64,000 bases of DNA from CBDBKE01 sp965218055 (GTDB taxonomy: Bacteria > Acidobacteriota > Terriglobia > JAJPHL01 > JAPKYU01): contig CBDCKA010000001.1 in assembly GCA_965218055.1 (NCBI GenBank), forward strand, positions 806,001-870,000, in the 5' to 3' direction. The position numbers were made by a program, and so were the translations under genes. Position 1 is the first letter of the stretch, and every line of letters begins with the position of its first letter. The notes beneath the pieces were generated by a model that saw only the letters and a list, made by a program, of their open reading frames with translations, did no database searches and had not been told where the DNA came from. Positions 8,507 to 16,367 of the stretch are shown one piece after another.

Positions 8507-9099
8507 TGCTGCCCTTTACGCGGCGCATCCATACTGCCATCGACCTGGCCGCCGGCGCCCATCGTGACCAGGCCCGCAAGGACCGAGACCGTCGGGTCCC
8601 CTACGTGGCCCACGTCTTCGGCGTGGCCTGCTTGCTGGCGGAGTTCGGCTTCAATGAAGACGTCTTTGTGGCTGGGTTGCTGCACGACGTGCTGGAAGAC
8701 CAGCCCGCCTACCGGCAGCAGGTGGAAGACTTCGGGGAGCGCGTGGCCGGTTTGGTGCGCGCTGTCACGGAGCGCAAACTGGACGCAGCCGGACAGGAAC
8801 GGCCCTGGGCAGTGCGCAAGAGTGAGTACATCGAGCACTTGCGCTCCGCCCCGGCCGAGGCCAAGGCCATCTCCTGCGCCGACAAGATTCACAACATGCA
8901 GTCCATCCTGCTGGCGCTGGAGCGCGGCGGTCAGATTTGGGAAGCAATAAAGGCCTCGCCAGACCAGCAACTAGACAGCTTCCGCCGCCTGCGCGCCGCT
9001 CTGGCTGACGGCTGGCAGCACCCCATCCTTGCGCGCTTCGACGCGGTCCTCGCAGAACTAGAGCGCCGTGTCCAGCAAACCGCCTCCCCGCAAACCTGA
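8506..9099 (+). CDS. HD-domain phosphohydrolase, small alarmone hydrolase-like
   Basis: 197 residues from a GTG overlapping the upstream TAG. It has the metal-binding HD pattern of the RelA/SpoT hydrolase domain: His36, His60-Asp61 in AGLLHDVLED, Glu64-Asp65, and Asp126 in SCADKIHNM. No synthetase, TGS or ACT domain is present, so if it acts on (p)ppGpp it would be a stand-alone hydrolase like MESH1/SAH; other nucleotide substrates are possible. Translational coupling to the upstream membrane-protein gene suggests co-expression. Confidence 0.78.
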   Translation: MLPFTRRIHTAIDLAAGAHRDQARKDRDRRVPYVAHVFGVACLLAEFGFNEDVFVAGLLHDVLEDQPAYRQQVEDFGERVAGLVRAVTERKLDAAGQERPWAVRKSEYIEHLRSAPAEAKAISCADKIHNMQSILLALERGGQIWEAIKASPDQQLDSFRRLRAALADGWQHPILARFDAVLAELERRVQQTASPQT

Positions 9100-9135
9100 C
9101 AGCTTGCAGCCGAATTTCCGCCTATACTAAGGGAT

Positions 9136-9612
9136 ATGGCCCGGCGGCTGCCCCGCTTCGGACTTGTGCTGGTACTGGCCGTGAATGGCTGGGCCGCCAC
9201 TCCGGAGAAAAAGGCACGCGTGAAACAGGCGCCTGCCGGAAAGGCATTAGAGAAATCCACGGCTGTCCTCACTGGACGGCTGGCCCACCAGGGGCGCACA
9301 CCGGTACTGAAAGTGCCAGTCCGGAATGGGGAGTACAAGAGTTACCGGCTGCTTTCCTCTGACGAGCACGCCAGCGCGGTGTTGGGCGACAACCGCATCC
9401 TGGGTTGGAAACTACGCGTGGAAGGTCGCCCGAAGGGCACCGACACCTTCCAGGTGGAGCGGCTCTTCAGCGTGCGCGACGGGCGACTCCACAAGGTGAC
9501 CTACTACTGCCACGTCTGTAACATCACCTCGTACGCGCCGGGACGCTGCGACTGCTGCCAGGAGCCTACCAAAGTCCGCGAGGTGCCCCGCGACGCCGAG
9601 GGCATCTACTGA
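9136..9612 (+). CDS. exported small protein with C-terminal Cys cluster
   Basis: 158 residues with a signal peptide of about 20. A mid-region (about 42-118) of likely beta structure follows, for example STAVLTGRLAHQGR and WKLRVEGRPKGTDTFQVERL. The C-terminus holds five Cys: C125xxC128, then C138-D-C140-C141. This looks like a metal-binding knuckle, or redox-active if in the periplasm. I do not recognise the family; the beta region could be OB-like. It converges with ridA, 18 bp away. Confidence 0.7.
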   Translation: MARRLPRFGLVLVLAVNGWAATPEKKARVKQAPAGKALEKSTAVLTGRLAHQGRTPVLKVPVRNGEYKSYRLLSSDEHASAVLGDNRILGWKLRVEGRPKGTDTFQVERLFSVRDGRLHKVTYYCHVCNITSYAPGRCDCCQEPTKVREVPRDAEGIY

Positions 9613-9630
9613 TTCACCTGGTAAATAAAT

Positions 9631-10008
9631 TCACCCAGCCAGTGCAATCAACTCCATTAGCACTCTGGCGTCACGCGGCAGCCGGCTCACTTCGACCGTG
9701 GCCCGGGCCGGCGGGTCGCTAGGGAAGTACCTCCCGTAAACTTCATTCATGCTGGCGAAATCGTTGATGTCCCTCAGGTAGACGGTAGTCTTGACCACCC
9801 GCTCCAAACTGGAACCGGCCGCTTCCAGCACCACAACCAGGTTTTTCAGCACCTGCTCGGTCTGAGCAGCGATATTGCCTGGCAGCAGCTTGCCCGAAGC
9901 ATCCAGAGGCAGCTGGCCACTGAGAAACAGGAAGCCACTGGCCTCCACGGCCTGGGAATAGGGACCCACAGCAGTGGGCGCATCTGCGGAAGATATGATT
10001 CGTTTCAT
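9631..10008 (-). CDS. ridA: RidA/YjgF-family imine deaminase
   Basis: 125 residues, typical length. RidA hydrolyses reactive 2-aminoacrylate and related enamines released by PLP enzymes. Diagnostic stretches are APTAVGPYSQAVEASGFLFL, SGQLPLD, TTVYLRDINDFASMNEVY and PPARATVEVSRLPRDARV with the substrate-binding Arg. The ATG at 10008 is chosen because GAGGAG lies just upstream at correct spacing; the longer frame to 10035 runs into a heptamer repeat. Confidence 0.93.
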   Translation of the reverse strand: MKRIISSADAPTAVGPYSQAVEASGFLFLSGQLPLDASGKLLPGNIAAQTEQVLKNLVVVLEAAGSSLERVVKTTVYLRDINDFASMNEVYGRYFPSDPPARATVEVSRLPRDARVLMELIALAG

Positions 10009-10021
10009 GACGCTCCTCATT

Positions 10022-10073
10022 GGTTCAGTAACCACAGGGGTTCAGTGACCAGGGTTCAATGACCAGGGGCGTA
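10022..10073. repeat. heptanucleotide repeat upstream of ridA
   Basis: Heptamers ggttcag, taaccac, then after three bases ggttcag, tgaccag, ggttcaa, tgaccag, gggcgta. The alternating ggttcaR/tgaccag pattern makes a 14-bp super-repeat. It lies immediately before the ridA ribosome-binding site on the minus strand. Confidence 0.8.
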
Positions 10074-10204
10074 ACCAGCCCGTCACAGGTGTGGTTGCGA
10101 GGAATCTCTCCCTCATGGACGGAGGCTTTTCTGGTAAGTTGAAACGCCATGATCGTGTCTTGCGACTACATTAAAAGGAGGCCATGCTACACCGAGCTGC
10201 CAAA

Positions 10205-10260
10205 TGCGTCAAACTTGCTGCGTCAAACCTGCTGCGTCAAACCGGCCGCGTCGAACCCCC
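10205..10260. repeat. 14-bp (double heptamer) tandem repeat, four copies
   Basis: Units tgcgtcaaacttgc, tgcgtcaaacctgc, tgcgtcaaaccggc and cgcgtcgaaccccc at 10205, 10219, 10233 and 10247. Each is two heptamers (tgcgtca + aacctgc type). Similarity decays to the right. Confidence 0.9.
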
Positions 10261-10399
10261 TGACGGCAGCCTGAGACGGGGCATTCGGCCTTGTGCCGAA
10301 AGCCGGCGTGCAGGTACAATGGATGTGTTGGCGGTCAGCCCTGTTATCAGCCCTGTTACAGGCAGCGGGGCAAGTCTGGCGCTTCGAGGAGACTTCCGC

Positions 10400-10987
10400 A
10401 TGCTCAAAGAAAAGCGGGTCGCGGCCATAGCGAGGTTGGCGAGTGGAATCCTTCTACTCACACTCGTGAGCACCCCAGCGCTGGGCCAGTTCCAGGTAGC
10501 AGACCCGAGGGCCCCCAAGAAACTAGCGCCCTACGTGCCTTCCCCAGAAACGGTAGTGGAGAGGATGCTGAAACTGGCCGAAGTAAAACCCGCTGATATT
10601 GTCTATGACCTGGGGTCCGGCGACGGGAGGGTCCTCATCATAGCCGCACAGAAATTCGGCGCGCAGGCAGTCGGCGTGGAGATGGACAAGAAACTCCACA
10701 AGGAAGCTCTAAAACGCATCAAGAAGTTAAAGCTGGAAGACAAGGTGAAGCTGATCCACGGCGATCTGATGAAGGCGGATGTGAGCCAGGCCACGGTGGT
10801 GACCCTGTACCTGTTGACCAGCACCAACGAGAAGCTGAAACCACGACTAGAGAAGCACCTGCAGAAGGGCGCGCGTGTCGTCTCGCACGATTTCGAAGTT
10901 CCCGGCTGGCGCGCCGAGAAGATCGAGAACATGGGCCTGGGCGAGCACCAATTCCACCAGCACATCCTCTACCTCTACCGCCGGTAA
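10400..10987 (+). CDS. predicted exported SAM-dependent methyltransferase (FAM173/ATPSc-KMT-like)
   Basis: 195 residues from ATG 10400, preceded by GAGGAG. A signal peptide-like start (LASGILLLTLVSTPALGQ) is followed by YVPSPETVVERMLKLA, the SAM motif I YDLGSGDGRVLIIAAQ, motif II-like AVGVEMD, and VVTLYLLTSTNEKLKPRLEK...GARVVSHDFEVPGW. These fit the FAM173-type protein-lysine methyltransferases, to which mitochondrial ATP-synthase-c methylases belong. The apparent export signal is odd for an enzyme needing cytoplasmic SAM; the segment might instead be a membrane anchor. Target unknown. Confidence 0.75.
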   Translation: MLKEKRVAAIARLASGILLLTLVSTPALGQFQVADPRAPKKLAPYVPSPETVVERMLKLAEVKPADIVYDLGSGDGRVLIIAAQKFGAQAVGVEMDKKLHKEALKRIKKLKLEDKVKLIHGDLMKADVSQATVVTLYLLTSTNEKLKPRLEKHLQKGARVVSHDFEVPGWRAEKIENMGLGEHQFHQHILYLYRR

Positions 10988-11008
10988 CAGTTCAGGTAAG
11001 ATAGCCGT

Positions 11009-11099
11009 CCGCTGGAGACCAAGCTGCTTTTGAAGCGTCAGCGGCTGATCCCCACAGACCGCTGCTGCAGGACAAACCCGGCGGTCTGAGACCCTGTGG
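11009..11099 (+). ncRNA. possible structured RNA or leader upstream of proC
   Basis: Two adjacent stem-loops. The first pairs ccgctg (11009-11014) with cagcgg (11039-11044), enclosing a small hairpin gctt/aagc (11026-11036). The second pairs agaccgc (11056-11062) with gcggtct (11081-11087), extended by ccac (11052-11055) with gtgg (11096-11099). No family recognised. The only evidence is base pairing in an otherwise empty 247-bp gap, and the strand is a guess. Confidence 0.25.
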
Positions 11100-11201
11100 C
11101 AAGCGCCCGGAGGATGAGGCCCGCGCCGCCGTCGAGCGAAAGTCCCCTTCTGCATACGGGTCTATAGGAATCCCCTCCGGAAAAAGGTTTTGGCAAGAGG
11201 C

Positions 11202-11207
11202 TATAAT
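11202..11207 (+). promoter_or_regulatory. candidate -10 element for proC
   Basis: A perfect TATAAT lies 28 bp before the proC GTG start. No good TTGACA-like -35 is found at 16-18 bp upstream, so this is a weak call. Confidence 0.35.
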
Positions 11208-11234
11208 GGCCGAGCCGTACGCTGGGAGGAAGCA

Positions 11235-12047
11235 GTGAAACCACCAAAGATCTGCATTCTGGGGCCGGGCAACATGGGCCGCATCATCATACAGCGCCTG
11301 ATCCAGGACCGATTCTGTGAGCCGCGCAACTTTTCGGTCAGCAAGACGCGCACTCCGGAACAGCTGGTGGAACGCTTTCCGGGGATCCGCATCTACCAGG
11401 AGAACGCGCGGGCGGTGCGGGGCGCCGACATCGTGCTGCTGGCCGTTAAGCCGCAGATGTTCGGCGAGGTTTCGCGGGAAATCCGAAAATCGCTGACCGC
11501 GCGCCAGCTGGTCATCTCCATCATGACCGGCATTGACTCGGCCACCATCTCGCGGCTGCTGAGGCACAAGAAGGTGGTGCGCTGCAGCACCAATATTGCC
11601 ATCGAGGTGGGGAGGGCGGTCACCTTCTGGTCGGCGCAATCGTCGAGCGAGGCTGATCTCGAACTGGCGCGGCGCATCTTCTCCCACTGGGGGCGCGAAG
11701 TCTTCACCCAGCAGGAAAAGCACCTGGACATCACCATCGTAGGGGTGGGCAGCGCGCCGGCCTTTATGGCTTACATCCTCTGGGGTATGGTGCGTTCGCT
11801 GGTGCACCTGGGCCTGCCGGCCGACCTGGCCAAGGCGGCGACCTTCGGAGTCACTGAGGGCACCCTTGCGCTGTGCGAGCTGGAACCGGACCGGCACCTG
11901 GCCGACTTCATTGACGAAGTCACCACGCCCGGCGGCATTACCGCCCGCGGCCTGCACAAGTTCGATGCCGGCCTGTTCGCGATGTTGACGGAGGCGTATG
12001 AAGCAGCTTACCTGAAGGTCATGGAATTCAAACAGACCGCGGGCTGA
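11235..12047 (+). CDS. proC: pyrroline-5-carboxylate reductase
   Basis: Final step of proline synthesis, reducing pyrroline-5-carboxylate with NAD(P)H. 270 residues. A Rossmann motif (ICILGPGNMG) opens the protein, LLAVKPQMF and the C-terminal dimer domain (VTTPGGITARGLHKFDAGLF) follow, as in ProC. The start is a GTG at 11235 with GGGAGGA upstream; an earlier in-frame start at 11190 would precede the -10 element. ProC homologues are sometimes regulatory or act on other imines, but the TPGG loop supports the enzyme. Confidence 0.92.
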   Translation: MKPPKICILGPGNMGRIIIQRLIQDRFCEPRNFSVSKTRTPEQLVERFPGIRIYQENARAVRGADIVLLAVKPQMFGEVSREIRKSLTARQLVISIMTGIDSATISRLLRHKKVVRCSTNIAIEVGRAVTFWSAQSSSEADLELARRIFSHWGREVFTQQEKHLDITIVGVGSAPAFMAYILWGMVRSLVHLGLPADLAKAATFGVTEGTLALCELEPDRHLADFIDEVTTPGGITARGLHKFDAGLFAMLTEAYEAAYLKVMEFKQTAG

Positions 12048-12079
12048 GGCGCTCGGACACCTGTGTCTAAAGGGCAATC

Positions 12080-13183
12080 ATGAAATCCGGTCTATCTGAG
12101 TTGAGCGTTCTTCGGCGGCGAAAAGCGGCATTGGTGCTGGCAGTTCTGATTGCCGCCGCCGGATACATCTGGCGTGTCCATGACAGCGTTACCCTGGCGC
12201 TTCTTGTGGGCGCTGCAGGTCTGATTTGGTCCACTCGCGGGTGGAAAGCCTGGCTACTGACGGGCGCAATGGTAGCCGCGGGTTTACTATGGTCCCGTAT
12301 GGATGGGATTGGTTGCTCGGCGTGGTGGCGGGCCAGCGTTGTTTATGAAAAACGGCGCGGGCACCTTCCCTATGTCGAGTGGACCGATGTTCAGCGCAAG
12401 GCCCTTGGTCCCTGCTATGCGCTCCCCAAGCCTCATCCGGAAGTCGAGAAAAGTATCCATCAGGTCGAAGAGAAAGTTGTGGAGGGTCGTAAGTGGGAGC
12501 TTTACCAAACCGAACTCGGCAAGTTCTGGTTGACCGCTCCGGGGAAGGAGCTCCTCACGTGGCTGGTATGGGAGATGCGGGTCCAGAGGGTCTACGAGAG
12601 CAGAGAAGTGACCATCCGCCCCGGCGACACGGTGATTGACTGCGGGGCTCACGTGGGGGTGTTCTCCAGATACGCCCTGCGACGTGGGGCAGGTCGGGTC
12701 ATCGCCATTGAGCCGGAGCCCGGGAACCTCGCCTGCCTGGAAACCAACTTGGCGGAAGAGATTTCACCAGGACGGGTGAGCGTGGTGAGGGCGGGAGTTT
12801 GGGATGAAAATACCCGCCTCACGTTCTTCCATTTCGATGAGAATCCGGCTCAAGACACCTTCTTAAGGAGACCACAGAAAGCCGCGGAACTCGAGGGGAT
12901 GCAGGTGCTGCCCCTGGATGAGATCGTTGAACAGCTCGGACTGGAGCGAGTGGATTTTATCAAGATGGATATCGAAGGCTCGGAACGCAACGCGCTTCGA
13001 GGGGCCAGGAAGACAATTGCGCGATTCAAGCCGAGGATGGCAATCTGCACCTACCATGTCGATGATGACCCGGGGGTGATTCCGGCGATCGTCAAAGAGA
13101 TCGAGTCGAGCTATCGCATTCATGCCAAGGATATCGAAGTGATAGAAGGAAAAGTGCGGACCAAAACCCTCTTCTTTGACTAG
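12080..13183 (+). CDS. FkbM-family methyltransferase with N-terminal membrane helices
   Basis: 367 residues. Two or three hydrophobic helices fill about residues 15-75. The C-terminal half is an FkbM-type SAM methyltransferase: VIDCGAHVGVFSRYALRRGA (motif I), IAIEPEPGNLACLETNL and VDFIKMDIEGSERNALRGA. FkbM proteins usually O-methylate sugars or polyketides; the substrate here is unknown. AAAGGG precedes the ATG at 12080. It follows proC by 32 bp. Confidence 0.85.
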   Translation: MKSGLSELSVLRRRKAALVLAVLIAAAGYIWRVHDSVTLALLVGAAGLIWSTRGWKAWLLTGAMVAAGLLWSRMDGIGCSAWWRASVVYEKRRGHLPYVEWTDVQRKALGPCYALPKPHPEVEKSIHQVEEKVVEGRKWELYQTELGKFWLTAPGKELLTWLVWEMRVQRVYESREVTIRPGDTVIDCGAHVGVFSRYALRRGAGRVIAIEPEPGNLACLETNLAEEISPGRVSVVRAGVWDENTRLTFFHFDENPAQDTFLRRPQKAAELEGMQVLPLDEIVEQLGLERVDFIKMDIEGSERNALRGARKTIARFKPRMAICTYHVDDDPGVIPAIVKEIESSYRIHAKDIEVIEGKVRTKTLFFD

Positions 13184-13285
13184 CCCATGTGAAACCGGCC
13201 TTCCAACACGCTTCTAGGATCGGCCTCAACACGGTCAGCCTCCAGAAAGTCGGTTAAGGCACCAGCAAGTGGCATAATCCGGGAC

Positions 13286-13921
13286 ATGAACATGGAAATC
13301 ATTCATGCCGACGTGGAGCGCTATCTTTACAGCTTATTGCCGGCCCGGGACGTGGTCCTCGGTGAGATGGAAGCTTATGCCCGCGAGCATCGCATCCCCA
13401 TCGTCGGCCCGGCTGTGGGACGGCTGCTTCACCTGCTGGTCAAGTTGGTGGGAGCGCGGCGTATCTTTGAAATGGGCTCGGCGATCGGCTATTCCACCAT
13501 CTGGCTGGCCCGTGCGGCCGGTGAGGGCAGCGAGGTGTACTATACCGATGGCAGCCGGAGCAATGCCCGGCGCGCGCGCCAGTATCTGGACCGCGCCGGT
13601 GTCAGCCACATTGCGCGCATCGCCGTGGGGGATTCGCTGGAATTACTCCGCGCGACACCCGGAGAGTTTGATCTAATCTTCAACGATGTGGGCAAGCACC
13701 AGTACCCGGAAGTCTTCCCCCTGGCTTTGTCGCGCCTGCGACGCGGCGGCCTCCTGGTCGCGGACAATGCGCTCTGGTTCGGTCGCGTGGCGCGCCTCAC
13801 GCACCCAGACGCCGACACTCGTGGCATTCAGGAATTTAACCGCCTGACCCACTCCCACCCGGAGCTGCACACCGTCATCGTCCCGTTGCGCGACGGCGTC
13901 TCCGTTTCGCTCAAGCTCTAG
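13286..13921 (+). CDS. class I O-methyltransferase (caffeoyl-CoA/catechol type)
   Basis: 211 residues of the O-methyltransferase 3 family: IFEMGSAIGYSTIWLARAAG (SAM motif I), YYTDGSRSNARRARQYLDRA, FDLIFNDVGKHQYPEVFPLA and GGLLVADNALWFGRVAR with the metal-binding Asp-Asn. These enzymes methylate catechols and similar hydroxyls with a divalent cation. A second ATG at 13292 is an equally possible start. No pathway context is visible. Confidence 0.87.
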   Translation: MNMEIIHADVERYLYSLLPARDVVLGEMEAYAREHRIPIVGPAVGRLLHLLVKLVGARRIFEMGSAIGYSTIWLARAAGEGSEVYYTDGSRSNARRARQYLDRAGVSHIARIAVGDSLELLRATPGEFDLIFNDVGKHQYPEVFPLALSRLRRGGLLVADNALWFGRVARLTHPDADTRGIQEFNRLTHSHPELHTVIVPLRDGVSVSLKL

Positions 13922-13984
13922 CCGTTCTCACGAATTCGCCGGACAAGCTTTGGGAAGGCAACGGAGTCGCCCTCAGCAGGAGAC

Positions 13985-14311
13985 CTAGGACTGTGGAGGC
14001 GTCGGAGTGGCAGTATCGTAGTCTACTCCCCAAAACTCCGGCAGTTCGTCATCCAGCTCAATTCCCACCTTGTAGCTCCCGGGCCGGTCTTCGCCGCCAA
14101 GCCAAACTACCCGGCACTTGGCGCACTGGTCGGTGGCCAAGTTCTGGATCTCCAGCACGGTCTCGAGGGGATAGTTTTCGGGAGACAGAACCATGGCCCC
14201 CTGCCGGTTTACCACCGCAGTTTGGGCGTGGTACAGGGGTCCTGCCCCGCTGATCAGGATCGGAATCTGGGCGAGAACTCGCGGGCTTCTGCGCGTTTCA
14301 GCCAAAGCCAA
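13985..14311 (-). CDS. PilZ-like domain protein
   Basis: 108 residues. RRSPR at 7-11 matches the RxxxR arm of PilZ domains, which bind cyclic di-GMP, and the beta-rich remainder ending YKVGIELDDELPEFWGVDY is PilZ-like. The second motif, normally (D/N)xSxxG, reads VNRQGAMVLS and lacks the Ser, so nucleotide binding is uncertain. Divergent or degenerate PilZ domains of this kind are common as stand-alone proteins. It converges with the O-methyltransferase gene. Confidence 0.65.
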   Translation of the reverse strand: MALAETRRSPRVLAQIPILISGAGPLYHAQTAVVNRQGAMVLSPENYPLETVLEIQNLATDQCAKCRVVWLGGEDRPGSYKVGIELDDELPEFWGVDYDTATPTPPQS

Positions 14312-14530
14312 CTCTCACTGATGGTGGCCTGCTGCCTGATTCCACCGGCACGAGCGCGATTCTAGAAGCCTCCTGTAGCCCATGTCAAACCAGAAAGGCC
14401 TCCTCAGTAAAGTTGGCAAGTGAGATCAGAAAGGCAAAGAAACTGAAGCCCAAGACCGACGGGAAAGGCTGTCGCTTACCCGCAAGCCTTGGGCGATGAA
14501 GATGTCGTGGCCGAGAAGCGTTTCGCCGCG

Positions 14531-14854
14531 CTAAACGCTAAACGAGCTGCCGCAGCCGCACGTGCTTTTGACGTTCGGGTTGTTGAACTTGAACCCGGCG
14601 CCCTCAAAGCTTTCCGCGTAGTCGACCTCGGTTCCGTCTACGTAAAGCATGCTGGCCTGATCGATGAAGACCTTCAGCCCGTCATACTCCAGAACCTTGT
14701 CCGTCCCATTGGCCTGGTTGTCGAAGGCCATCTGGTAGGAGAACCCCGAGCAGCCACCGCCCACTACGGCAATGCGCAATCCCGCCGGACGGGGAGACTG
14801 CTGATCCAGGATTTCCTTTACTTTGGTGATCGCCAAATCGGTCAGTTGAATCAT
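14531..14854 (-). CDS. erpA: A-type iron-sulfur carrier (ErpA/IscA family)
   Basis: 107 residues, full length for the family. It delivers Fe-S clusters to apo-proteins. The three invariant cysteines are present: Cys35 in GGGCSGFSY, and Cys99 and Cys101 in STCGCGSSFSV. The ATG at 14854, preceded by GGGGAAGAG, gives the canonical start MIQLTDLAITKVKEIL. The frame stays open 85 codons upstream, but that part does not match the family and includes a palindrome. Divergent from thiG. Confidence 0.93.
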   Translation of the reverse strand: MIQLTDLAITKVKEILDQQSPRPAGLRIAVVGGGCSGFSYQMAFDNQANGTDKVLEYDGLKVFIDQASMLYVDGTEVDYAESFEGAGFKFNNPNVKSTCGCGSSFSV

Positions 14855-14925
14855 TGGCTCTTCCCCTTTCGTAACTGAACCAATTATAACACCAAACCTA
14901 TAGCAGAATCCGGCTTCCTGGTCAA

Positions 14926-14969
14926 CAGCCCTATGCCAAAGCGGCTCATAACCTTGGTGCATAGGGCTG
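14926..14969. promoter_or_regulatory. perfect 11-bp inverted repeat between erpA and thiG
   Basis: Arms cagccctatgc (14926-14936) and gcatagggctg (14959-14969) are perfect reverse complements around a 22-nt loop. It lies in the erpA-thiG divergent spacer, 72 bp from erpA and 127 bp from thiG. It could be a protein-binding site, an RNA hairpin in an erpA leader, or a small mobile repeat. No TPP-riboswitch elements are visible before thiG. Confidence 0.6.
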
Positions 14970-15096
14970 GGCTGGTCCGGACGCACTAGTCCAATAGATT
15001 TGAGGTCCGGGGCGCCATCGGCCTTCGGGCTCCGTTTGACCCTCTGGCGTCGCTGGTTAGTTTGCCTCGCTAGGGCCGGGGGCATACAATAGGCCC

Positions 15097-15873
15097 ATGG
15101 ACATGGCACTAAAGATCGCCGACCGCCAGTTCCACTCGAGGCTCATCATCGGCTCGGGCAAGTACGCCAGCTTCCACCAGATGGCTCGCTGCCTGGAAGC
15201 CACCGGCGCCGAAATGGTCACCGTGGCCGTGCGGCGGGTGAATCTGACCGACCGCTCTCAGGAGTCCTTGCTGGACTACATTGATCCCAAGAAATACTTC
15301 ATCTTGCCCAACACGGCTGGCTGCTACACCGCCGACGAGGCGATCCGGGCGGCCCGGCTGGCGCGGGAAGTGGGCCTTTCACACTGGATCAAGCTGGAAG
15401 TGATCGGTGATGAGAAGACGCTGTTCCCCGACAACTTGGGACTGCTGGAAGCCACCCGCGTGCTGGTGAAGGAAGGCTTCGTCGCGCTGCCCTACACCAA
15501 CGACGACCTTGTGACAGCACGGCGCTTGGTTGACGCCGGGGCCTCGGCAGTGATGCCCTTGGGGGCGCCCATCGGCTCCGGCATGGGGATCCAGAACGTT
15601 TCCAACCTCCGTATTTTGCGAGAGATGATTACCGAAGTGCCGCTGATCGTGGACGCCGGCGTGGGCATAGCCTCTGACGCTGCCGTGGCCATGGAACTGG
15701 GAGCCGACGCTGTTCTGATGAACAGCGGTGTGGCCCAGGCCCAGGAGCCGGAAGTGATGGCCCGTGCAATGAGGCTGGCGGTCGAGGCGGGCCGGCTGGC
15801 TTACCTGGCAGGGCGCATGCCGCGGCGTCTCTATGCCTCAGCGAGCAGCCCTCTGGAGGGTGTTGTCCGGTAG
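15097..15873 (+). CDS. thiG: thiazole synthase
   Basis: Builds the thiamine thiazole phosphate from deoxyxylulose phosphate, dehydroglycine and ThiS thiocarboxylate. 258 residues. It has LIIGSGKYASF near the start, the Schiff-base Lys99 in HWIKLEVIGD, and the phosphate-binding MPLGAPIGSGMGIQN and VDAGVGIASDAAVAMELGADAVL. No other thiamine genes adjoin it. Two possible starts (15097 and 15103) differ by two residues. Confidence 0.96.
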   Translation: MDMALKIADRQFHSRLIIGSGKYASFHQMARCLEATGAEMVTVAVRRVNLTDRSQESLLDYIDPKKYFILPNTAGCYTADEAIRAARLAREVGLSHWIKLEVIGDEKTLFPDNLGLLEATRVLVKEGFVALPYTNDDLVTARRLVDAGASAVMPLGAPIGSGMGIQNVSNLRILREMITEVPLIVDAGVGIASDAAVAMELGADAVLMNSGVAQAQEPEVMARAMRLAVEAGRLAYLAGRMPRRLYASASSPLEGVVR

Positions 15874-15892
15874 GGTTGAGGACCGCCCTATC
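15869..15892. terminator. candidate bidirectional terminator hairpin
   Basis: ggtaggg (15869-15875) pairs with ccctatc (15886-15892), seven pairs with one G-U, around a 10-nt loop, spanning the thiG stop codon between convergent thiG and the STAS gene. There is no T-run, so intrinsic termination is uncertain. Confidence 0.35.
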
Positions 15893-15915
15893 GCCGCTTG
15901 CTTATCTTCTGCTCG

Positions 15916-16263
15916 TTAGGCTCCCTGCTGCAAGGCTGCCTGTTCGTCGGGGAACTCAGGCCAGCGCTCGAAGATACGAACCCTCCGTAGCGCTTCCCCC
16001 GGTATTCCCGCTGGCATGATGAGCCGGAGCTCAATCTGCTGCTTGGAGCAACTGAGCATAAGGTTGACCAGAGAGGAGATGCCGAGGGTATCCAGGTGGT
16101 GCACACCGGTTAGGCTCAGCACGAATCGAGCGGGCCGGTCCTCCACAGCGGAGAGAAACGTTTTTATCATGTTCTCTCCCAGGTCAGGTTTACCCCACAG
16201 GCGCAAGTCGCCCTTCACTCGCATAAGCAGAGTCCCTGGGCGACGCTCCAGCTCCGTTTGCAA
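15916..16263 (-). CDS. STAS-domain protein, anti-sigma factor antagonist-like
   Basis: About 115 residues from a TTG at 16263 preceded by AAAGGAG; an ATG at 16347 is a weaker alternative. The fold cues are GTLLMRVKGDLRLW, ARFVLSLTGVHHLDTLGISSLVNLM and CSKQQIELRLIMPAG. The phosphorylatable Ser of classical antagonists (D-S-x-G-L) is replaced around LDTLGISSL, where Thr or Ser could take its place. Such proteins act in partner-switching or as transporter regulators; no anti-sigma factor gene is adjacent. Confidence 0.72.
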   Translation of the reverse strand: MQTELERRPGTLLMRVKGDLRLWGKPDLGENMIKTFLSAVEDRPARFVLSLTGVHHLDTLGISSLVNLMLSCSKQQIELRLIMPAGIPGEALRRVRIFERWPEFPDEQAALQQGA

Positions 16264-16367
16264 CGGCTTACTCCTTTGGTGTTGCCCCTCCCGGGGGCAG
16301 CAAAATAACGTAGCAGCAAAATAACCCTGCCCCGCGCAAGAAGTCAAACTCCACGTCGGGTTTTGGA

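Larger units (their letters stand above)
10009..10399. other. repeat-rich divergent intergenic region
   Basis: A 391-bp region between ridA and an exported methyltransferase gene. It holds two heptamer arrays (10022-10073 and 10205-10260, listed separately) and a doubled 12-mer tcagccctgtta near 10335-10360. A methionine-started frame from 10184 runs through it into the methyltransferase gene, but the arrays and the better ribosome site at 10386 argue that it is not translated. Confidence 0.6.

Noticed and set aside
10184..10399. N-terminal extension of the exported methyltransferase
   Set aside because: Runs through tandem repeats and would bury the signal-like segment; a better ribosome site precedes 10400.
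10992..12077. 361-codon open frame on the minus strand
   Set aside because: Antisense to proC, which has clear family motifs; no recognisable protein features.
14855..15096. TPP riboswitch before thiG
   Set aside because: The conserved CUGAGA and ACCUGA-type elements are absent.
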